A stretch of 64,000 bases of DNA from Coprobacter sp. Its GTDB lineage: Bacteria > Bacteroidota > Bacteroidia > Bacteroidales > UBA11471. The DNA lies in the NCBI GenBank assembly GCA_017462265.1, contig JAFTRN010000030.1, positions 84,983 through 148,982 on the forward strand, written 5' to 3'. Below the pieces are notes generated by a model. It made no database searches. It worked only from the letters and a program-made list of their open reading frames with translations, and was not told where the DNA came from. Below are positions 33,648-44,068 of this stretch, piece by piece. How positions within the stretch are numbered: position 1 is the stretch's first letter; each line of letters begins with the position of its first letter. The position numbers and the translations under genes were made by a program.

Positions 33648-35060
33648 ATGAATCGTAGGTTTTTAATATTACTTATTGCTTGTGTGTTGGCATCGGTGAT
33701 ACCATTGTCGGCACAGACCACGCTCGGAGAGATGTATCTGGATAAAGAACTGCCCGAGGCTTGGATTTCCGATACTACGTTTGTACAACAACTGCCGGTC
33801 ACGGGGCGTTGGTGGGCCAGTCTCGACGATACGTTGCTCGACTCGCTTATATCCGTGGCCTTTGTCAATAGTCCCGATTTGAGGACTGTTTTTTATAGGG
33901 TGCAATCGTCGCATGCCGCGTTGCGTATGCAGCAGAGCGAATATTACCCGTCGCTCAATCTCTCGTTGGGCTGGAATAAAAGTCAGAGTAGCGGTCGTGT
34001 GGGCAGTGCCACCAATACGTCGCGTGAAAGCTATTTTTCGGGGGCATTATCCACGACTTGGGAAATAGACCTTTTCGGTGCCACCTACAATCGGGTGCGT
34101 TCACAAAAAGCCTTGTATCGCGCTTCGGTCGAGGAGTACAACGCTGCCTTGGTATCGTTGGCGGCCCAAGTGGCATCGGCCTATGCCCGGCTGCGTATGT
34201 TGCAACAGGAATTGCTCGTTGCTCGGGAAAATATCGCTTCCCAGCAGTCTATTCTCGATATTACCGAGGCGCGCTACACTACCGGGCTCACATCTCAACT
34301 CGATGTAGCACAAGCGCGTTCGGTCTATTTCAGTACTATGGCGTCGGTGCCTTCATTAGAGGCCGATATTGTGGTGCAGGTCAATGTGCTGGCACTGCTT
34401 GTAGGTACACACCCGCATGAATTGTTGCCGACCTTGCAAGATATACGTCCCATACCCGATTATCGAATGATAATCCCCATAGGTGTACCGGCCAATCTCT
34501 TGCGACAACGGCCCGACATACGGGCGGCAGAACAGTCGTTGGTATCGGCTGCAGCCTTACTGGGTGCCGCTCGTGCCGATTATCTTCCTCAGTTATCGCT
34601 CTCAGGCTCTATAGGGTTTGCCTCGGAGAAGATGGATAATTTTTTCGATCATCGCAGCCTCACCTACGAAATAGCTCCCACTATTACCTGGACGCTGTTT
34701 CAGGGACGACATTACACCCAGGCCTCGAAACAGGCCAAGGCCGAATTGGAGGCGAGCGTGGAGCAATATAACCTGGCTGTACTCACCGCCATAGAGGAGG
34801 TCGATAACGCCATGGTTACATACAAAGGGGCTGTGCGCCAACTGCAAATACTGCAAGACCTTGTGGCACAGGGCGAATTGACGCTTACCCTTTCGCTCGA
34901 CCTCTATAAGCGGGGATTGACCACTTTCCAGAATGTACTCGATGCTCAACGGTCTTTACTTACCTATCAGAATGGTCTGGCTACGTCGCAGGGGGCGGCA
35001 TTGACGGCGGTAATCGATCTCTATCGGGCCTTGGGTGGCGGTTGGGATAATTCTAATTAA
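33648..35060 (+). CDS. RND efflux outer-membrane factor (OprM/NodT type)
   Basis: A 470-residue outer-membrane channel with signal peptide ending IPLSAQ and two TolC-like repeats: YYPSLNLSLGWNKS, ISTTWEIDLFG-type ALSTTWEIDLFGATYNR, LLRQRPDIRAAEQSL, and YKRGLTTFQNVLDAQRSLL. Unlike most NodT proteins it has no cysteine after the signal peptide, so it is probably not lipidated. First gene of a three-gene pump operon; its last codons run almost to the adaptor gene. Confidence 0.9.
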   Translation: MNRRFLILLIACVLASVIPLSAQTTLGEMYLDKELPEAWISDTTFVQQLPVTGRWWASLDDTLLDSLISVAFVNSPDLRTVFYRVQSSHAALRMQQSEYYPSLNLSLGWNKSQSSGRVGSATNTSRESYFSGALSTTWEIDLFGATYNRVRSQKALYRASVEEYNAALVSLAAQVASAYARLRMLQQELLVARENIASQQSILDITEARYTTGLTSQLDVAQARSVYFSTMASVPSLEADIVVQVNVLALLVGTHPHELLPTLQDIRPIPDYRMIIPIGVPANLLRQRPDIRAAEQSLVSAAALLGAARADYLPQLSLSGSIGFASEKMDNFFDHRSLTYEIAPTITWTLFQGRHYTQASKQAKAELEASVEQYNLAVLTAIEEVDNAMVTYKGAVRQLQILQDLVAQGELTLTLSLDLYKRGLTTFQNVLDAQRSLLTYQNGLATSQGAALTAVIDLYRALGGGWDNSN

Positions 35061-35070
35061 TAAGTATATT

Positions 35071-36183
35071 ATGATACGACCTGTTTTTTTAGCAGTAGCT
35101 ATTGTGTCGGTAGCGGGGGCGTTATCGGCATGCGACGATAAACATAGGGAAACCGAAAAAGTATTTCCCGATATAACGGTGGCCTATCCTGAGCAACGTA
35201 CCGTTACGTTATATAAAGAATATCCGGGCTATATTTCGTCGTGGAGTTCGGTCGATGTCGTGGCGCGTGTGTCGGGTTATTTGCAGAAGAGCTTGTTCGA
35301 GGCGGGCGATTTGGTCACTGAGGGGCAGTTGCTTTATGTCGTAGAGCCCACTTTGTACAAAAACGCCGTGCAACAGGCCGAGGCCGACCTGCTCAATGCC
35401 AAGGCTGCATACGAATATGCCCGTAATAATTACTCCCGTATGGAGGAGGCTTATGGCAGTAACGCCGTGAGTGAAATAGACCTGATACAGGCACATTCGG
35501 AAATGCAGAAAGCCGAAGCCGCCGTGTCGAAAGCTCGTGCCGAGTTGAATACGGCGCAGACCAATCTCGGCTATTGCTATATTCGGGCGCCATATACCGG
35601 CCATGCCGGGCTGGGTGAGTATGGGGTGGGGGCCTATATCCCCGGTGGCGCCTCGCCTGCCAAGATGGTTACGGTATATAAAGATTCGGCCATGTATGCC
35701 TATTTCACCATCGAAGATGCACAATATCTGAAAATCGTGGAAAACTTACGGCGTAAAGAGCCGCAAGACAGCGACCGACTGGTGGAGATTATCGCGCGCG
35801 AACTTTCCGAACCCTATATCGGTATGGTGAAATATTTGTCACCGAGTATCGACCTCTCTACGGGTACTCTTACGTTGCGGGCTACGGTCGATAATCCCCA
35901 TGGTGAACTGAAAAACGGCCTCTATGTGGTGGTACGTATCAAGGCCGGATATGACGAGAACGCCCTCTTGGTATCGAATGTGGCGATAGGCACCGACCAG
36001 CTCGGAAAGTATATCTATGTGGTGGGTGATGATAATCGGGTGGAGTATCGCCATATCGAGACCGGCGACGTGGTGGACGACTCGCTGTGTATCGTAAAGA
36101 GCGGTATCGCCCCTACCGAACGCTATGTAACGCGAGCAATACTCAAGGTACGTGACGGTATGACCGTAAATCCGGAGATGTAG
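35071..36183 (+). CDS. RND efflux periplasmic adaptor (AcrA type)
   Basis: A 370-residue membrane-fusion lipoprotein with lipobox GALSAC (ACDDK). Order: barrel/lipoyl half (YPGYISSWSSVDVVARVSGY), a helical hairpin near residues 95-165, second lipoyl half (YCYIRAPYTGHAG), beta-barrel, and a membrane-proximal end. The start at 35071 gives the signal peptide directly; a reading from 35035 overlaps the upstream gene. It bridges the pump and the outer-membrane factor encoded beside it. Confidence 0.92.
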   Translation: MIRPVFLAVAIVSVAGALSACDDKHRETEKVFPDITVAYPEQRTVTLYKEYPGYISSWSSVDVVARVSGYLQKSLFEAGDLVTEGQLLYVVEPTLYKNAVQQAEADLLNAKAAYEYARNNYSRMEEAYGSNAVSEIDLIQAHSEMQKAEAAVSKARAELNTAQTNLGYCYIRAPYTGHAGLGEYGVGAYIPGGASPAKMVTVYKDSAMYAYFTIEDAQYLKIVENLRRKEPQDSDRLVEIIARELSEPYIGMVKYLSPSIDLSTGTLTLRATVDNPHGELKNGLYVVVRIKAGYDENALLVSNVAIGTDQLGKYIYVVGDDNRVEYRHIETGDVVDDSLCIVKSGIAPTERYVTRAILKVRDGMTVNPEM

Positions 36184-36219
36184 ATATTGTTATGAAAACG
36201 TCTTAAACTCATATCGATT

Positions 36220-39200
36220 ATGTTGTCTAAGTTTTTTATCAACCGCCCCATATTTGCGACGGTGATAGCTGTATTGATGGTCTTGGCGGGAGTCGTTTCG
36301 CTCGAAGTGTTGCCCGTGGCGCAGTTTCCCAATATCACACCGCCTACGGTGCAGGTATCGGCGGTATATCCGGGTGCGAGTGCCGAGACGATAGCCCGCA
36401 CGGTGGGTTCGGTCATCGAAGAGCAGGTAAATGGCGTAGATGGTATGATATATATGAGTTCTACCTCGTCATCGTCGGGGGCATATACGCTTACCATCAC
36501 ATTCGAGGTGGGAACCGACATCGATATGGCTACCGTGCTGGTACAGAATAGGGTGAACGTAGCACAAAGTAATCTTCCCGAAGCGGTGATACAGCAGGGA
36601 ATTACCACGCGTAAACAATCTACGGATATAGTGCTGTTGCTGGCCTTGGAGTCTGATACCACGTTGTACGATGGATTGTATCTCTCCAACTATGCGCAAC
36701 TCAATTTCACCGATGAGCTGTCGCGCCTGCCCGGGGTGGGAGCTGTGACGGTGTTTGGTGCCGGCGACTATAGTATGCGTGTGTGGCTCGATCCCGAATT
36801 GATGCGTGTACGTGGAATTTCACCCTCTGATGTATATTCGGCGATACAAGCCCAGAATATTGAGGTGTCGGCCGGTGTAGTAGGTGGCGAACCGCTGAAT
36901 AAGCCCGAGGATTTTCAGTACACGCTTACGGCTCGCGGTCGATTGATTACTCCCGATGAGTTTGGTAATCTGGTAATCAAGACTCTGCCCGGAGGTGTGT
37001 ATCTGCGCTTGCGCGACATAGCCCGCATCGATTTGGGCAGTGCCGATTATAATGTTACCTCCACACAGAATGGCCGACAGGCCGCCTCTATTGCCATATA
37101 TCAATTGCCCGGATCTAATGCGCTCGATGTGTCGAGGCAGGTACGGGCCGCCATGGACAGCATGGCCGATGATCTACCGCGCGGTGTACGATACAGCGTG
37201 GTACTCGATACGACAGCGTTTGTTTCGGCCTCGATAGATGAGGTCCTTATTACGTTTCTCGAAACAACTCTGCTGGTCGTGCTGGTGATTTTGCTCTTTT
37301 TGCAGAATATGCGGGCGGTGGTAATTCCCGCGCTCACCATACCGGTTTCGCTCATCTGCACATTTGCGGTGATGCACCTGTTTGGTTTCTCTATTAATAC
37401 ATTGACGCTGTTTGGCTTGGTGCTGGCCATCGCGATAGTGGTCGATGATGCGATAGTGGTGGTGGAAAATGCCTCCCGATTGCTCGATACGGGTAAATAT
37501 ACGCCCAAAGAGGCGGTGACGATGGCCATGGACGAGATTACCGGTCCTGTGATAGGGGTAGTATTGGTACTGTTGGCCGTGTTTATACCTACGGCATTTA
37601 TCGGGGGCATTACGGGCGAATTGTATAAACAATTTGCCTTGACTATTGCCACTGCTACCTTTTTCAGCGGGCTCAATTCGCTGACCTTCACGCCGGCGTT
37701 GTGCGCTCTTTTCTTACGCCCTACGGGCACCCCTCGCTTCTTTTTGTATCGTTGGTTCAATAAGGGATACGACAGAGTATTGGGTGGATATGTAGCGGTA
37801 ATCACTCGGTTTTTACGTCGCCCGGCCGTGACCATGATGCTGTTCCTGCTGCTTACGATAGGTTCGATATGGGTATTCCTGCGCTGGCCATCGTCGTTCT
37901 TGCCTGCCGAGGATCAGGGCTATTTCATCGTGTCGGTACAATTACCCCCGGCGGCTTCTCTGCAACGTACCGAAGCGGTTACGGCACGTATTGGTAAGCT
38001 GTTGGAGAAATATCCCGCCGTGAAATACTACACGACCATCAATGGATTTTCCATCATGGAGGGAGGAAATGCCTCGAACGGGGCTACACTTTTTGTCGTT
38101 CTCGAAAATTGGAAGCAAAGGAAGTCGAAAGCCGAGAGTGTGTTTGCTATCGTCGATGATTTCAATGCCCGGGCGCAAGCCATAGAAGAGGCGGTAATAT
38201 ATGCTGTGAATCCGCCGGCCATATCGGGATTGGGGGTGAGTGGCGGATTGGCGTTTGAATTGCAAGACCGCCATAATCGGGGGACAACAGAGCTCGAAAA
38301 TGCCGTAGAGGCTCTTATGGCCGGGGTGAACAGCACACCCGAATTGGCGATGCTGACGACCTCGTTCCAGGGTAATTCACCTCAATATTTCTTGGATATA
38401 GACCGCGATAAGGCCAAAATGCAGGGACTGAAAATCGACGATATTTTCACCACCTTGTCGCTCTATCTGGGTAGTGCCTATGTCAATGATTTTGTCGATT
38501 TCGGCCGAATATTCCAGGTGAAAATCGGCGCGCAAGCCGACAGCCGGGCCCGGGTACAAGATGTGTTGAAATTGAGCGTGCGCAACGCCTCGGGCGATAT
38601 GGTGCCCTTCTCCTCGTTTATCACGTTGCGGGAGCAGTTGGGGCAGGCCTCGGTATTGCGCTATAATATGTATCCTTCGGCGGCCATCACGGCAATACCG
38701 GCGGCAGGATACAGCTCCCAACAGGGTATAGAGGCCATGGAACGTCTTACGGCAAGTGTGTTGGGCGATAATTTCGGGTACGAATGGACGGGCGAGACCT
38801 ATCAAGAGACACAGGCCGGGACCTCTATTACCACTCTGTTCCTGCTGGCCATAGTGGTGGTGATTTTGGTATTGGCGGCACAGTACGAGAGTTGGACCAG
38901 TCCCATTGCCGTGATTCTCGGTTTGCCCTTCGCCCTGTTGGGAGCTGTATTGGGGTGTATGCTACTGGGGTTGTCCATCAGTGTGTATAGTCAGATAGGT
39001 ATCGTGTTGCTTATAGCCTTGTCGGCAAAAAATGCCATTCTCATCGTTGAATTTGCGCGTGACTATCGGGCACAGGGTCGCACTATTACCGAGGCCTCTA
39101 TCGAGGGCGGACGGGTACGTCTGCGTCCCATATTGATGACCTCTTTGGCGTTTGTATTCGGGGTAATGCCCCTCATATTCGCCACGGGAGCGGGGGCCGA

Positions 39201-39327
39201 GAGTCGTATAGCGCTGGGCACGGCGGTGGTGTTTGGTATGGCGGTGAATACCCTCCTTGGTACGTTGTTCATACCCAACTTTTATCATCTGATGCAGTCG
39301 ATACAAGAGCGTATCACGGGGCGATAA
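36220..39327 (+). CDS. RND multidrug efflux permease (AcrB/HAE1 family)
   Basis: A 1035-residue proton-driven transporter with twelve membrane helices and two large periplasmic loops. It starts [20 protein letters not shown]. Proton-relay residues are present: the Asp pair in [15 protein letters not shown] and the Lys in [34 protein letters not shown] and [16 protein letters not shown] are typical. Substrates are likely drugs, bile salts or detergents but cannot be told from sequence. Last gene of the operon; no TetR or AraC regulator next to it. Confidence 0.95.
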   Translation: MLSKFFINRPIFATVIAVLMVLAGVVSLEVLPVAQFPNITPPTVQVSAVYPGASAETIARTVGSVIEEQVNGVDGMIYMSSTSSSSGAYTLTITFEVGTDIDMATVLVQNRVNVAQSNLPEAVIQQGITTRKQSTDIVLLLALESDTTLYDGLYLSNYAQLNFTDELSRLPGVGAVTVFGAGDYSMRVWLDPELMRVRGISPSDVYSAIQAQNIEVSAGVVGGEPLNKPEDFQYTLTARGRLITPDEFGNLVIKTLPGGVYLRLRDIARIDLGSADYNVTSTQNGRQAASIAIYQLPGSNALDVSRQVRAAMDSMADDLPRGVRYSVVLDTTAFVSASIDEVLITFLETTLLVVLVILLFLQNMRAVVIPALTIPVSLICTFAVMHLFGFSINTLTLFGLVLAIAIVVDDAIVVVENASRLLDTGKYTPKEAVTMAMDEITGPVIGVVLVLLAVFIPTAFIGGITGELYKQFALTIATATFFSGLNSLTFTPALCALFLRPTGTPRFFLYRWFNKGYDRVLGGYVAVITRFLRRPAVTMMLFLLLTIGSIWVFLRWPSSFLPAEDQGYFIVSVQLPPAASLQRTEAVTARIGKLLEKYPAVKYYTTINGFSIMEGGNASNGATLFVVLENWKQRKSKAESVFAIVDDFNARAQAIEEAVIYAVNPPAISGLGVSGGLAFELQDRHNRGTTELENAVEALMAGVNSTPELAMLTTSFQGNSPQYFLDIDRDKAKMQGLKIDDIFTTLSLYLGSAYVNDFVDFGRIFQVKIGAQADSRARVQDVLKLSVRNASGDMVPFSSFITLREQLGQASVLRYNMYPSAAITAIPAAGYSSQQGIEAMERLTASVLGDNFGYEWTGETYQETQAGTSITTLFLLAIVVVILVLAAQYESWTSPIAVILGLPFALLGAVLGCMLLGLSISVYSQIGIVLLIALSAKNAILIVEFARDYRAQGRTITEASIEGGRVRLRPILMTSLAFVFGVMPLIFATGAGAESRIALGTAVVFGMAVNTLLGTLFIPNFYHLMQSIQERITGR

Positions 39328-39331
39328 AAGT

Positions 39332-39363
39332 AAGGTCGCACCTTCTCACGAAGCCACGACCTT
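39332..39363. terminator. Terminator between the RND permease and fadL-like genes
   Basis: AAGGTCG at 39332-39338 pairs with CGACCTT at 39357-39363. The T-run is on the minus-strand side, so it serves the fadL-like gene best. Confidence 0.55.
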
Positions 39364-39390
39364 GGGGAATGTATTTGAGGGAGAAAAATA

Positions 39391-40773
39391 TTAGAAATCA
39401 AATCGCAATCCTACTGAGAAGATGTGCGCTTTCAGTTTGTAGTTACGCTCGAAAGCTCCGCCGGTCGAGTATGCGTCGGGATAAGAACCGGTACGAGAGC
39501 AACAAGCGGGGTTTACAAAGGCGTAAGAGAGGTCTATCGCCATGAAGTCGGCCGGTTTCAACGAGAGACCGCAGGTGTAACCCATACGGTTCATCGAGGG
39601 GGTCTCGGGGTTGAGCAGTTTGCTCTTTACCGGAGTTTGATCGAAATATACACCGGCACGGGCGTGCAACCAGTCGAGAGCCTGATATTCGGCACCTACA
39701 CGGGCGCAGATGGTGTTGGAGTAGCTTTTCTCAGATTTTTGTTCTACGCCTTGTACGGGAAATTTAATATTGAGCTCGTCGTAAGCCTTCCAGCCTATCC
39801 ATTGTACGTCGGCATTTACAGTCCATTTGGTGGTGGGACGATACGATACACCCCAAGTGATGGTCTGAGGGAGGGGAAGCTCGGCGGTAAGTTGTTCCTC
39901 GTCGAGCAATGCGGCAGTACCTACAGCGGTGGCAATCGATTGGTTGGTTTGTGCCACGGCTTGGAGTATTTGTTGTACATGGTCGCTGTAATAGTCAAAC
40001 TCGGCCTCGCCCTCTTCTACCTTCATATTCATTTGCGAACGGTAGTTCATACCGATAGACCATTGTTCGTTGATATCCCACAAGATACCTACGTTCACAC
40101 CGAGAGCCACTTTGGAATCACCGCTGAATTCGCCCGACAATAAAGCACCCGAGTTGTTGATAACTTGTGCATATTGTCCATAAACGGGATTGAGAGCGGC
40201 GGCTTGTTGCAATGCTCCGGCTATCATGCTGTTCATCGTGGTGGGTATTACGGCCTTTGACAGCTCGAAGTTACCCCACGAAATCATCAATCCGGCACCG
40301 ATGGAGAGGTTGTCGAGAATCTTGAATGATACGGTGGGTTGCACGGTGAAGGCTTTGAGATTGATGCTTTGTATCATGTGTGCACCCGACCAGTTGTCAC
40401 CCCAGTTCATGGCCGAGCCGTCGGGTGTGTAGAAAGCCACACCGGCCGACATGAAATTACAGGGTTTGAAGTTGAGATATACGTGGAGGGGTGTGGATAA
40501 TGCGTTGTCGGAGTTCTCGATGGTCGAGGTAGCCAGGTTCTTGGCTTTAACGCTCGATTTTATGCCGGCGAAACCGCCCGATATAGAGGTGAGTTGTTCT
40601 TGGAATACTGCCGCTGCAGGGTTGAAATAGAGTGACTCGGAATTGAGTTTCATGGCAACACCGGTATTAGCCATACCGGTTTGGCGGGCTGAGAAGTTGT
40701 TGATTTGATAACCTTCTGCAACAGCCGTCATGGTGAATGTCGCAGCAAGAATTGAGAGTAATAGTTTTTTCAT
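39391..40773 (-). CDS. OmpP1/FadL-family outer-membrane transporter
   Basis: A 460-residue outer-membrane beta-barrel with signal peptide MKKLLLSILAATFTMTAVAE. It carries the FadL hatch and barrel phrases: SARQTGMANTGVAM, SLYFNPAAAVF and the C-terminal FSVGLRFDF ending in phenylalanine, the BAM signal. It takes up hydrophobic compounds such as long-chain fatty acids. The start at 40773 is required because the -7 element TACCTTTG at 40804-40811 interrupts the longer reading. A cluster of TTTGnnCAAA-like sites lies upstream. Confidence 0.9.
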   Translation of the reverse strand: MKKLLLSILAATFTMTAVAEGYQINNFSARQTGMANTGVAMKLNSESLYFNPAAAVFQEQLTSISGGFAGIKSSVKAKNLATSTIENSDNALSTPLHVYLNFKPCNFMSAGVAFYTPDGSAMNWGDNWSGAHMIQSINLKAFTVQPTVSFKILDNLSIGAGLMISWGNFELSKAVIPTTMNSMIAGALQQAAALNPVYGQYAQVINNSGALLSGEFSGDSKVALGVNVGILWDINEQWSIGMNYRSQMNMKVEEGEAEFDYYSDHVQQILQAVAQTNQSIATAVGTAALLDEEQLTAELPLPQTITWGVSYRPTTKWTVNADVQWIGWKAYDELNIKFPVQGVEQKSEKSYSNTICARVGAEYQALDWLHARAGVYFDQTPVKSKLLNPETPSMNRMGYTCGLSLKPADFMAIDLSYAFVNPACCSRTGSYPDAYSTGGAFERNYKLKAHIFSVGLRFDF

Positions 40774-40803
40774 ACGATAGTGTTTGTTTTTTGAAATCGG
40801 GTG

Positions 40804-40811
40804 CAAAGGTA
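40804..40811 (-). promoter_or_regulatory. -7 element of the fadL-like gene
   Basis: TACCTTTG on the minus strand, about 30 bases before the start codon; the -33 region is only a partial match. Confidence 0.45.
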
Positions 40812-40850
40812 AGGCTATTCTTTTTAAAAACCATAGATTTTTTTAAGAAA

Positions 40851-40991
40851 TTGCACATTTGTCTCAAAAGTGTGCGGCACAAATTGTTTGGTTTTGTGCA
40901 AAATTATAAGGGCAACTATTCAGTAAATCAGATAAATAGAGGATTGTTTTAAAACCAAAATTTGCACAAGAAAAAACTTTTTGTGCAAATT
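40851..40991. promoter_or_regulatory. Cluster of TTTGnnCAAA-like sites upstream of fadL
   Basis: Related blocks at 40892-40905 (TTTTGTGCAAAATT) and 40959-40969 (AATTTGCACAA), facing 40981-40991 (TTGTGCAAATT) as an 11-bp inverted repeat, plus weaker ATTGCACATTTG near 40851 and GCACAAATTG near 40877. Operator function is inferred from number and position, 40-180 bases upstream of the predicted fadL -7 element. The gap 40774-41082 holds no gene. Confidence 0.4.
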
Positions 40992-41032
40992 CTATTCAGT
41001 ACAGAGAGCAATAGTATTGAGGTAAAAACAAA

Positions 41033-41062
41033 CAAGGCAAGCCCGTTGCCGAGCTTGCCTTG
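41033..41062 (-). terminator. Terminator of the xyl operon
   Basis: CAAGGCAAGC at 41033-41042 pairs with GCTTGCCTTG at 41053-41062, 20 bases downstream of xylE, followed on the minus strand by TTTGTTTTT. Confidence 0.8.
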
Positions 41063-41082
41063 CAATGTACATGAGTGGTGGC

Positions 41083-42558
41083 TTATTTCTCTTTTTTCCA
41101 CAATTTGCTCATATCTTCGAGGGTTTTGCCTTTGGTCTCGGGTACGAGTTTCCATACAAAGATGGCGGCAATAACGCAGATGATGCCATAGAGCGCGTAG
41201 GCAAACATGTGGCCGAACTTTTCGCCCATATCGCCGAGGCTCATATTGTACATCGGAACGAATGTCGATGATACGATGAAGTTGAATATCCATTGGAATG
41301 CAACGGCGATAGCCACGGCAGCACCGCGAATGGTGTTGGGGAATATCTCGGCGATGAGTACCCAGCAGATGGGACCCCACGAGAACATGAACGATGCCGA
41401 GTACACCATAATGCTGATAACCGATACGATGGCGGGCAGGTCGCAGAGGTTGCACAGGGCTACACCCAGCGCGCCTACGGCCATACCGAGAGAACCCGAT
41501 ATGAGGAGCGGTTTGCGACCGAGTTTCTCTACGGTGAATACGGCAACAAGGGTGAACAGTATATTTACGATACCCATCATCACGGTCTGTACCATGGGAT
41601 TACCCATACCCATCGATTCGAATATACGAGGTGCGAAATAGAGTACGGCGTTGATACCTACGGCTTGTTGGAATACCGAGAGCATAATACCTACGAAGAT
41701 GACCAGTACGCCATAGGTGAAGAGCTTCTCTTTCTTCTCTTCGGCGGTCGCCTTGATTTCGGCCAGAATTTCTTTAGCTTTGCTATATCCGTTGATACGT
41801 TCGAGTACTGAGAGGGCTTTGTTGTCGTTGCCTGTCATGGCCAGGTAGCGCGGAGTCTCGGGTACGAAGCATACAAGTAGGGTGAAAAGTCCGGCGGGGA
41901 AAGCTTCGCTACCGAACATCAGACGCCACCCGGTCTCGGTGGCCCAGAGTGATTCACCCGGATTCATAATCTGGTTGATACCATCAATAGCTTTGATTAC
42001 GGGGTTGATATTATCGCCCAAGATGAGGAAGTTTACAAAGTAAACCACTAATTGTCCGAAGATAATGGCGAATTGGTTCCACGATACCAGTGTGCCGCGA
42101 ATGTTCGACGGAGCCACTTCGGCAATGTACATGGGGCAGATAGCCGAAGCAAGACCTACACCTACACCGCCTAAGATGCGGTAGAAGTTGAAAGCTATGA
42201 GCAACGCGTAGTCGGCTTTACCATATTCGAAGAACAAAAATTCGGGATAATAAGAGCCGAGAGCCGACAAGAAAAAGAATACACCGGCCATGATGAGAGA
42301 GTTTTTACGGCCGAGACGGGTGGCACATATACCCGAGATAGCACTACCTATGATACAGCCTATGAGGGCGCTCGATGAGGTGAATCCGTGCATGAAGTCG
42401 GTATATACAAAGTCGGTGGCACCCATAAAGAATGCTTGGAGACCTTTTTCGGCTCCTGAGATGACGGCAGTATCGTAACCAAACAACAAACCACCGAGCA
42501 CGGCTACGAGCACGATGGAAAACAGATAGGTCTTACTGCCTTTTTCTTGATGATTCAT
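41083..42558 (-). CDS. xylE: D-xylose:H+ symporter XylE (sugar porter MFS)
   Basis: A 491-residue twelve-helix sugar porter: GGLLFGYDTAVISGAEKGL, ATRLGRKNSL, PMYIAEVAPSNIRGTLVSWNQ, PETPRYLAM, QQAVGINAVLYFAPRIFESM and C-terminal PETKGKTLEDM, all family signatures. Placement after xylA and xylB indicates xylose as the substrate. Third gene of the operon xylB-xylA-xylE, separated from xylA by 142 bases containing a strong hairpin (42644-42683). Confidence 0.93.
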   Translation of the reverse strand: MNHQEKGSKTYLFSIVLVAVLGGLLFGYDTAVISGAEKGLQAFFMGATDFVYTDFMHGFTSSSALIGCIIGSAISGICATRLGRKNSLIMAGVFFFLSALGSYYPEFLFFEYGKADYALLIAFNFYRILGGVGVGLASAICPMYIAEVAPSNIRGTLVSWNQFAIIFGQLVVYFVNFLILGDNINPVIKAIDGINQIMNPGESLWATETGWRLMFGSEAFPAGLFTLLVCFVPETPRYLAMTGNDNKALSVLERINGYSKAKEILAEIKATAEEKKEKLFTYGVLVIFVGIMLSVFQQAVGINAVLYFAPRIFESMGMGNPMVQTVMMGIVNILFTLVAVFTVEKLGRKPLLISGSLGMAVGALGVALCNLCDLPAIVSVISIMVYSASFMFSWGPICWVLIAEIFPNTIRGAAVAIAVAFQWIFNFIVSSTFVPMYNMSLGDMGEKFGHMFAYALYGIICVIAAIFVWKLVPETKGKTLEDMSKLWKKEK

Positions 42559-42643
42559 GGTATGAATACGTTTTTTATGAAGCTGATAACAATAGAGTGT
42601 TTAACACAGCTTCGGGTGGTACTTGGATTGGATTTAAGACGAA

Positions 42644-42683
42644 AAGGTTATAAGCGTCGTTTTGTGGCGACGCCTATAACCTT
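42644..42683 (-). terminator. Intercistronic hairpin between xylA and xylE
   Basis: AAGGTTATAAGCGTCG at 42644-42659 pairs with CGACGCCTATAACCTT at 42668-42683 with one mismatch in 16. On the minus strand it is followed by TTTTCGTC, a short T-run. It could be a partial terminator or an RNA-processing/stability hairpin that sets xylE below xylA. Confidence 0.55.
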
Positions 42684-42700
42684 AGAATGAAAATTCTCGA

Positions 42701-44017
42701 TTAGCAGTACATGTTCAAGATTGCTTCGTAGAGCTCTTGTTTACCGCTTACTTGTTTGGGTTCACCTACTTGTTTACCGTATGCGTAAACATCTTCGAGG
42801 GTGAGTTTGCCCTCTTCAAATTCTTTACCTTTACCGCTGTCGAACGATGCGTAACGGTCAGCAAGCATCTGTTTGTAGGGCGACTCTTCGAGCAGTTGAG
42901 CAGCGCTTTCCAATGCACGAGCCATAGCGTCCATACCGGCGATGTGAGCGATGAATATGTCTTCGAGGTCGGTAGAGTTACGACGTGTTTTGGCATCGAA
43001 ATTGGTACCGCCGTTTCCGAAACCACCATTGCGAATGATTTGCATCATGGCTTGGGTAAGTTCGTAGTTGTCGATGGGGAATTGGTCGGTATCCCAGCCG
43101 TTTTGGTAGTCACCGCGGTTGGCGTCGATAGAACCGAGCATATCGTTATCTACGGCTACAGCCAATTCGTGTTCGAAAGTGTGACCGGCGAGGGTGGCGT
43201 GGTTTACCTCGATATTTACTTTGAAGTCTTTGTCGAGGTTGTGTGCTTTCAAGAATCCGATTACGGTCTCAGTATCTACATCGTATTGATGTTTAGAGGG
43301 TTCCATGGGTTTCGGCTCGATGAGGAACGTACCGGTGAAACCTTTGGCACGAGCATAGTCACGAGCCAAGGTCAGCATTTGAGCCAAGTGCTCTTTTTCA
43401 CGTTTTTGGTCGGTATTGAGCAGAGACATATAGCCTTCGCGACCTCCCCAGAATACATAGTTGGTACCGCCGAGCTCGATAGTGGCATCGATGGCGTTTT
43501 TGATTTGAACGGCAGCACGGGCTACAACGTCGAATTCGGGGTTGGTGGCGGCACCGTTCATGTAACGAGCGTGGCCGAATACGTTGGCAGTACCCCACAA
43601 CAGTTTGATACCGGTCTCGGCTTGTTTTTGTTTCAAGTAAGCCACTACCTCTTTCAAGTTGGCTTCATATTCTTCTACGGTATCGGCTTCGGTGCACAGG
43701 TCGATGTCGTGGAAGCAATAGTACTCGATACCCATTTTTTGCATGAATTCAAAGCCTGCATCTACTTTATCTTTTGCGGCTTGTACTTTGTCGGGATTTA
43801 CATTCCAAGGGAATTTTTTCGTTCCACCACCGAATTGGTCACCGCCTTCGGCGCACAGAGTATGCCACCAAGCCATAGCGAATTTCAACCATTCGCTCAT
43901 TTTTTTACCCATGATTACTTTGTCGGCATCGTAGTAACGGAATGCCATGGGGTTGCGGCTTTCTTTGCCTTCGAATTTGATTTTTCCTATTCCGGGAAAA
44001 AATTCTTTTGTTGCCAT
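42701..44017 (-). CDS. xylA: Xylose isomerase XylA
   Basis: A 438-residue class II xylose isomerase converting D-xylose to D-xylulose. The catalytic His and Asp are in [12 protein letters not shown], metal ligands in [15 protein letters not shown] and [17 protein letters not shown], and the class II signature is [18 protein letters not shown]. The leader has AACTTCTAAAAAC about nine bases before the ATG. It lies 51 bases after xylB. Confidence 0.98.
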   Translation of the reverse strand: MATKEFFPGIGKIKFEGKESRNPMAFRYYDADKVIMGKKMSEWLKFAMAWWHTLCAEGGDQFGGGTKKFPWNVNPDKVQAAKDKVDAGFEFMQKMGIEYYCFHDIDLCTEADTVEEYEANLKEVVAYLKQKQAETGIKLLWGTANVFGHARYMNGAATNPEFDVVARAAVQIKNAIDATIELGGTNYVFWGGREGYMSLLNTDQKREKEHLAQMLTLARDYARAKGFTGTFLIEPKPMEPSKHQYDVDTETVIGFLKAHNLDKDFKVNIEVNHATLAGHTFEHELAVAVDNDMLGSIDANRGDYQNGWDTDQFPIDNYELTQAMMQIIRNGGFGNGGTNFDAKTRRNSTDLEDIFIAHIAGMDAMARALESAAQLLEESPYKQMLADRYASFDSGKGKEFEEGKLTLEDVYAYGKQVGEPKQVSGKQELYEAILNMYC

Positions 44018-44068
44018 AATTTTTATGTTTTTAGAAGTTAATATTACTTATTATAATGGATAAATTTC

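Noticed and set aside
42737..44041. 434-codon open frame on the plus strand opposite xylA
   Set aside because: It is the exact antisense of a perfect xylA; long antisense frames arise from codon bias, and the translation shows no family features.
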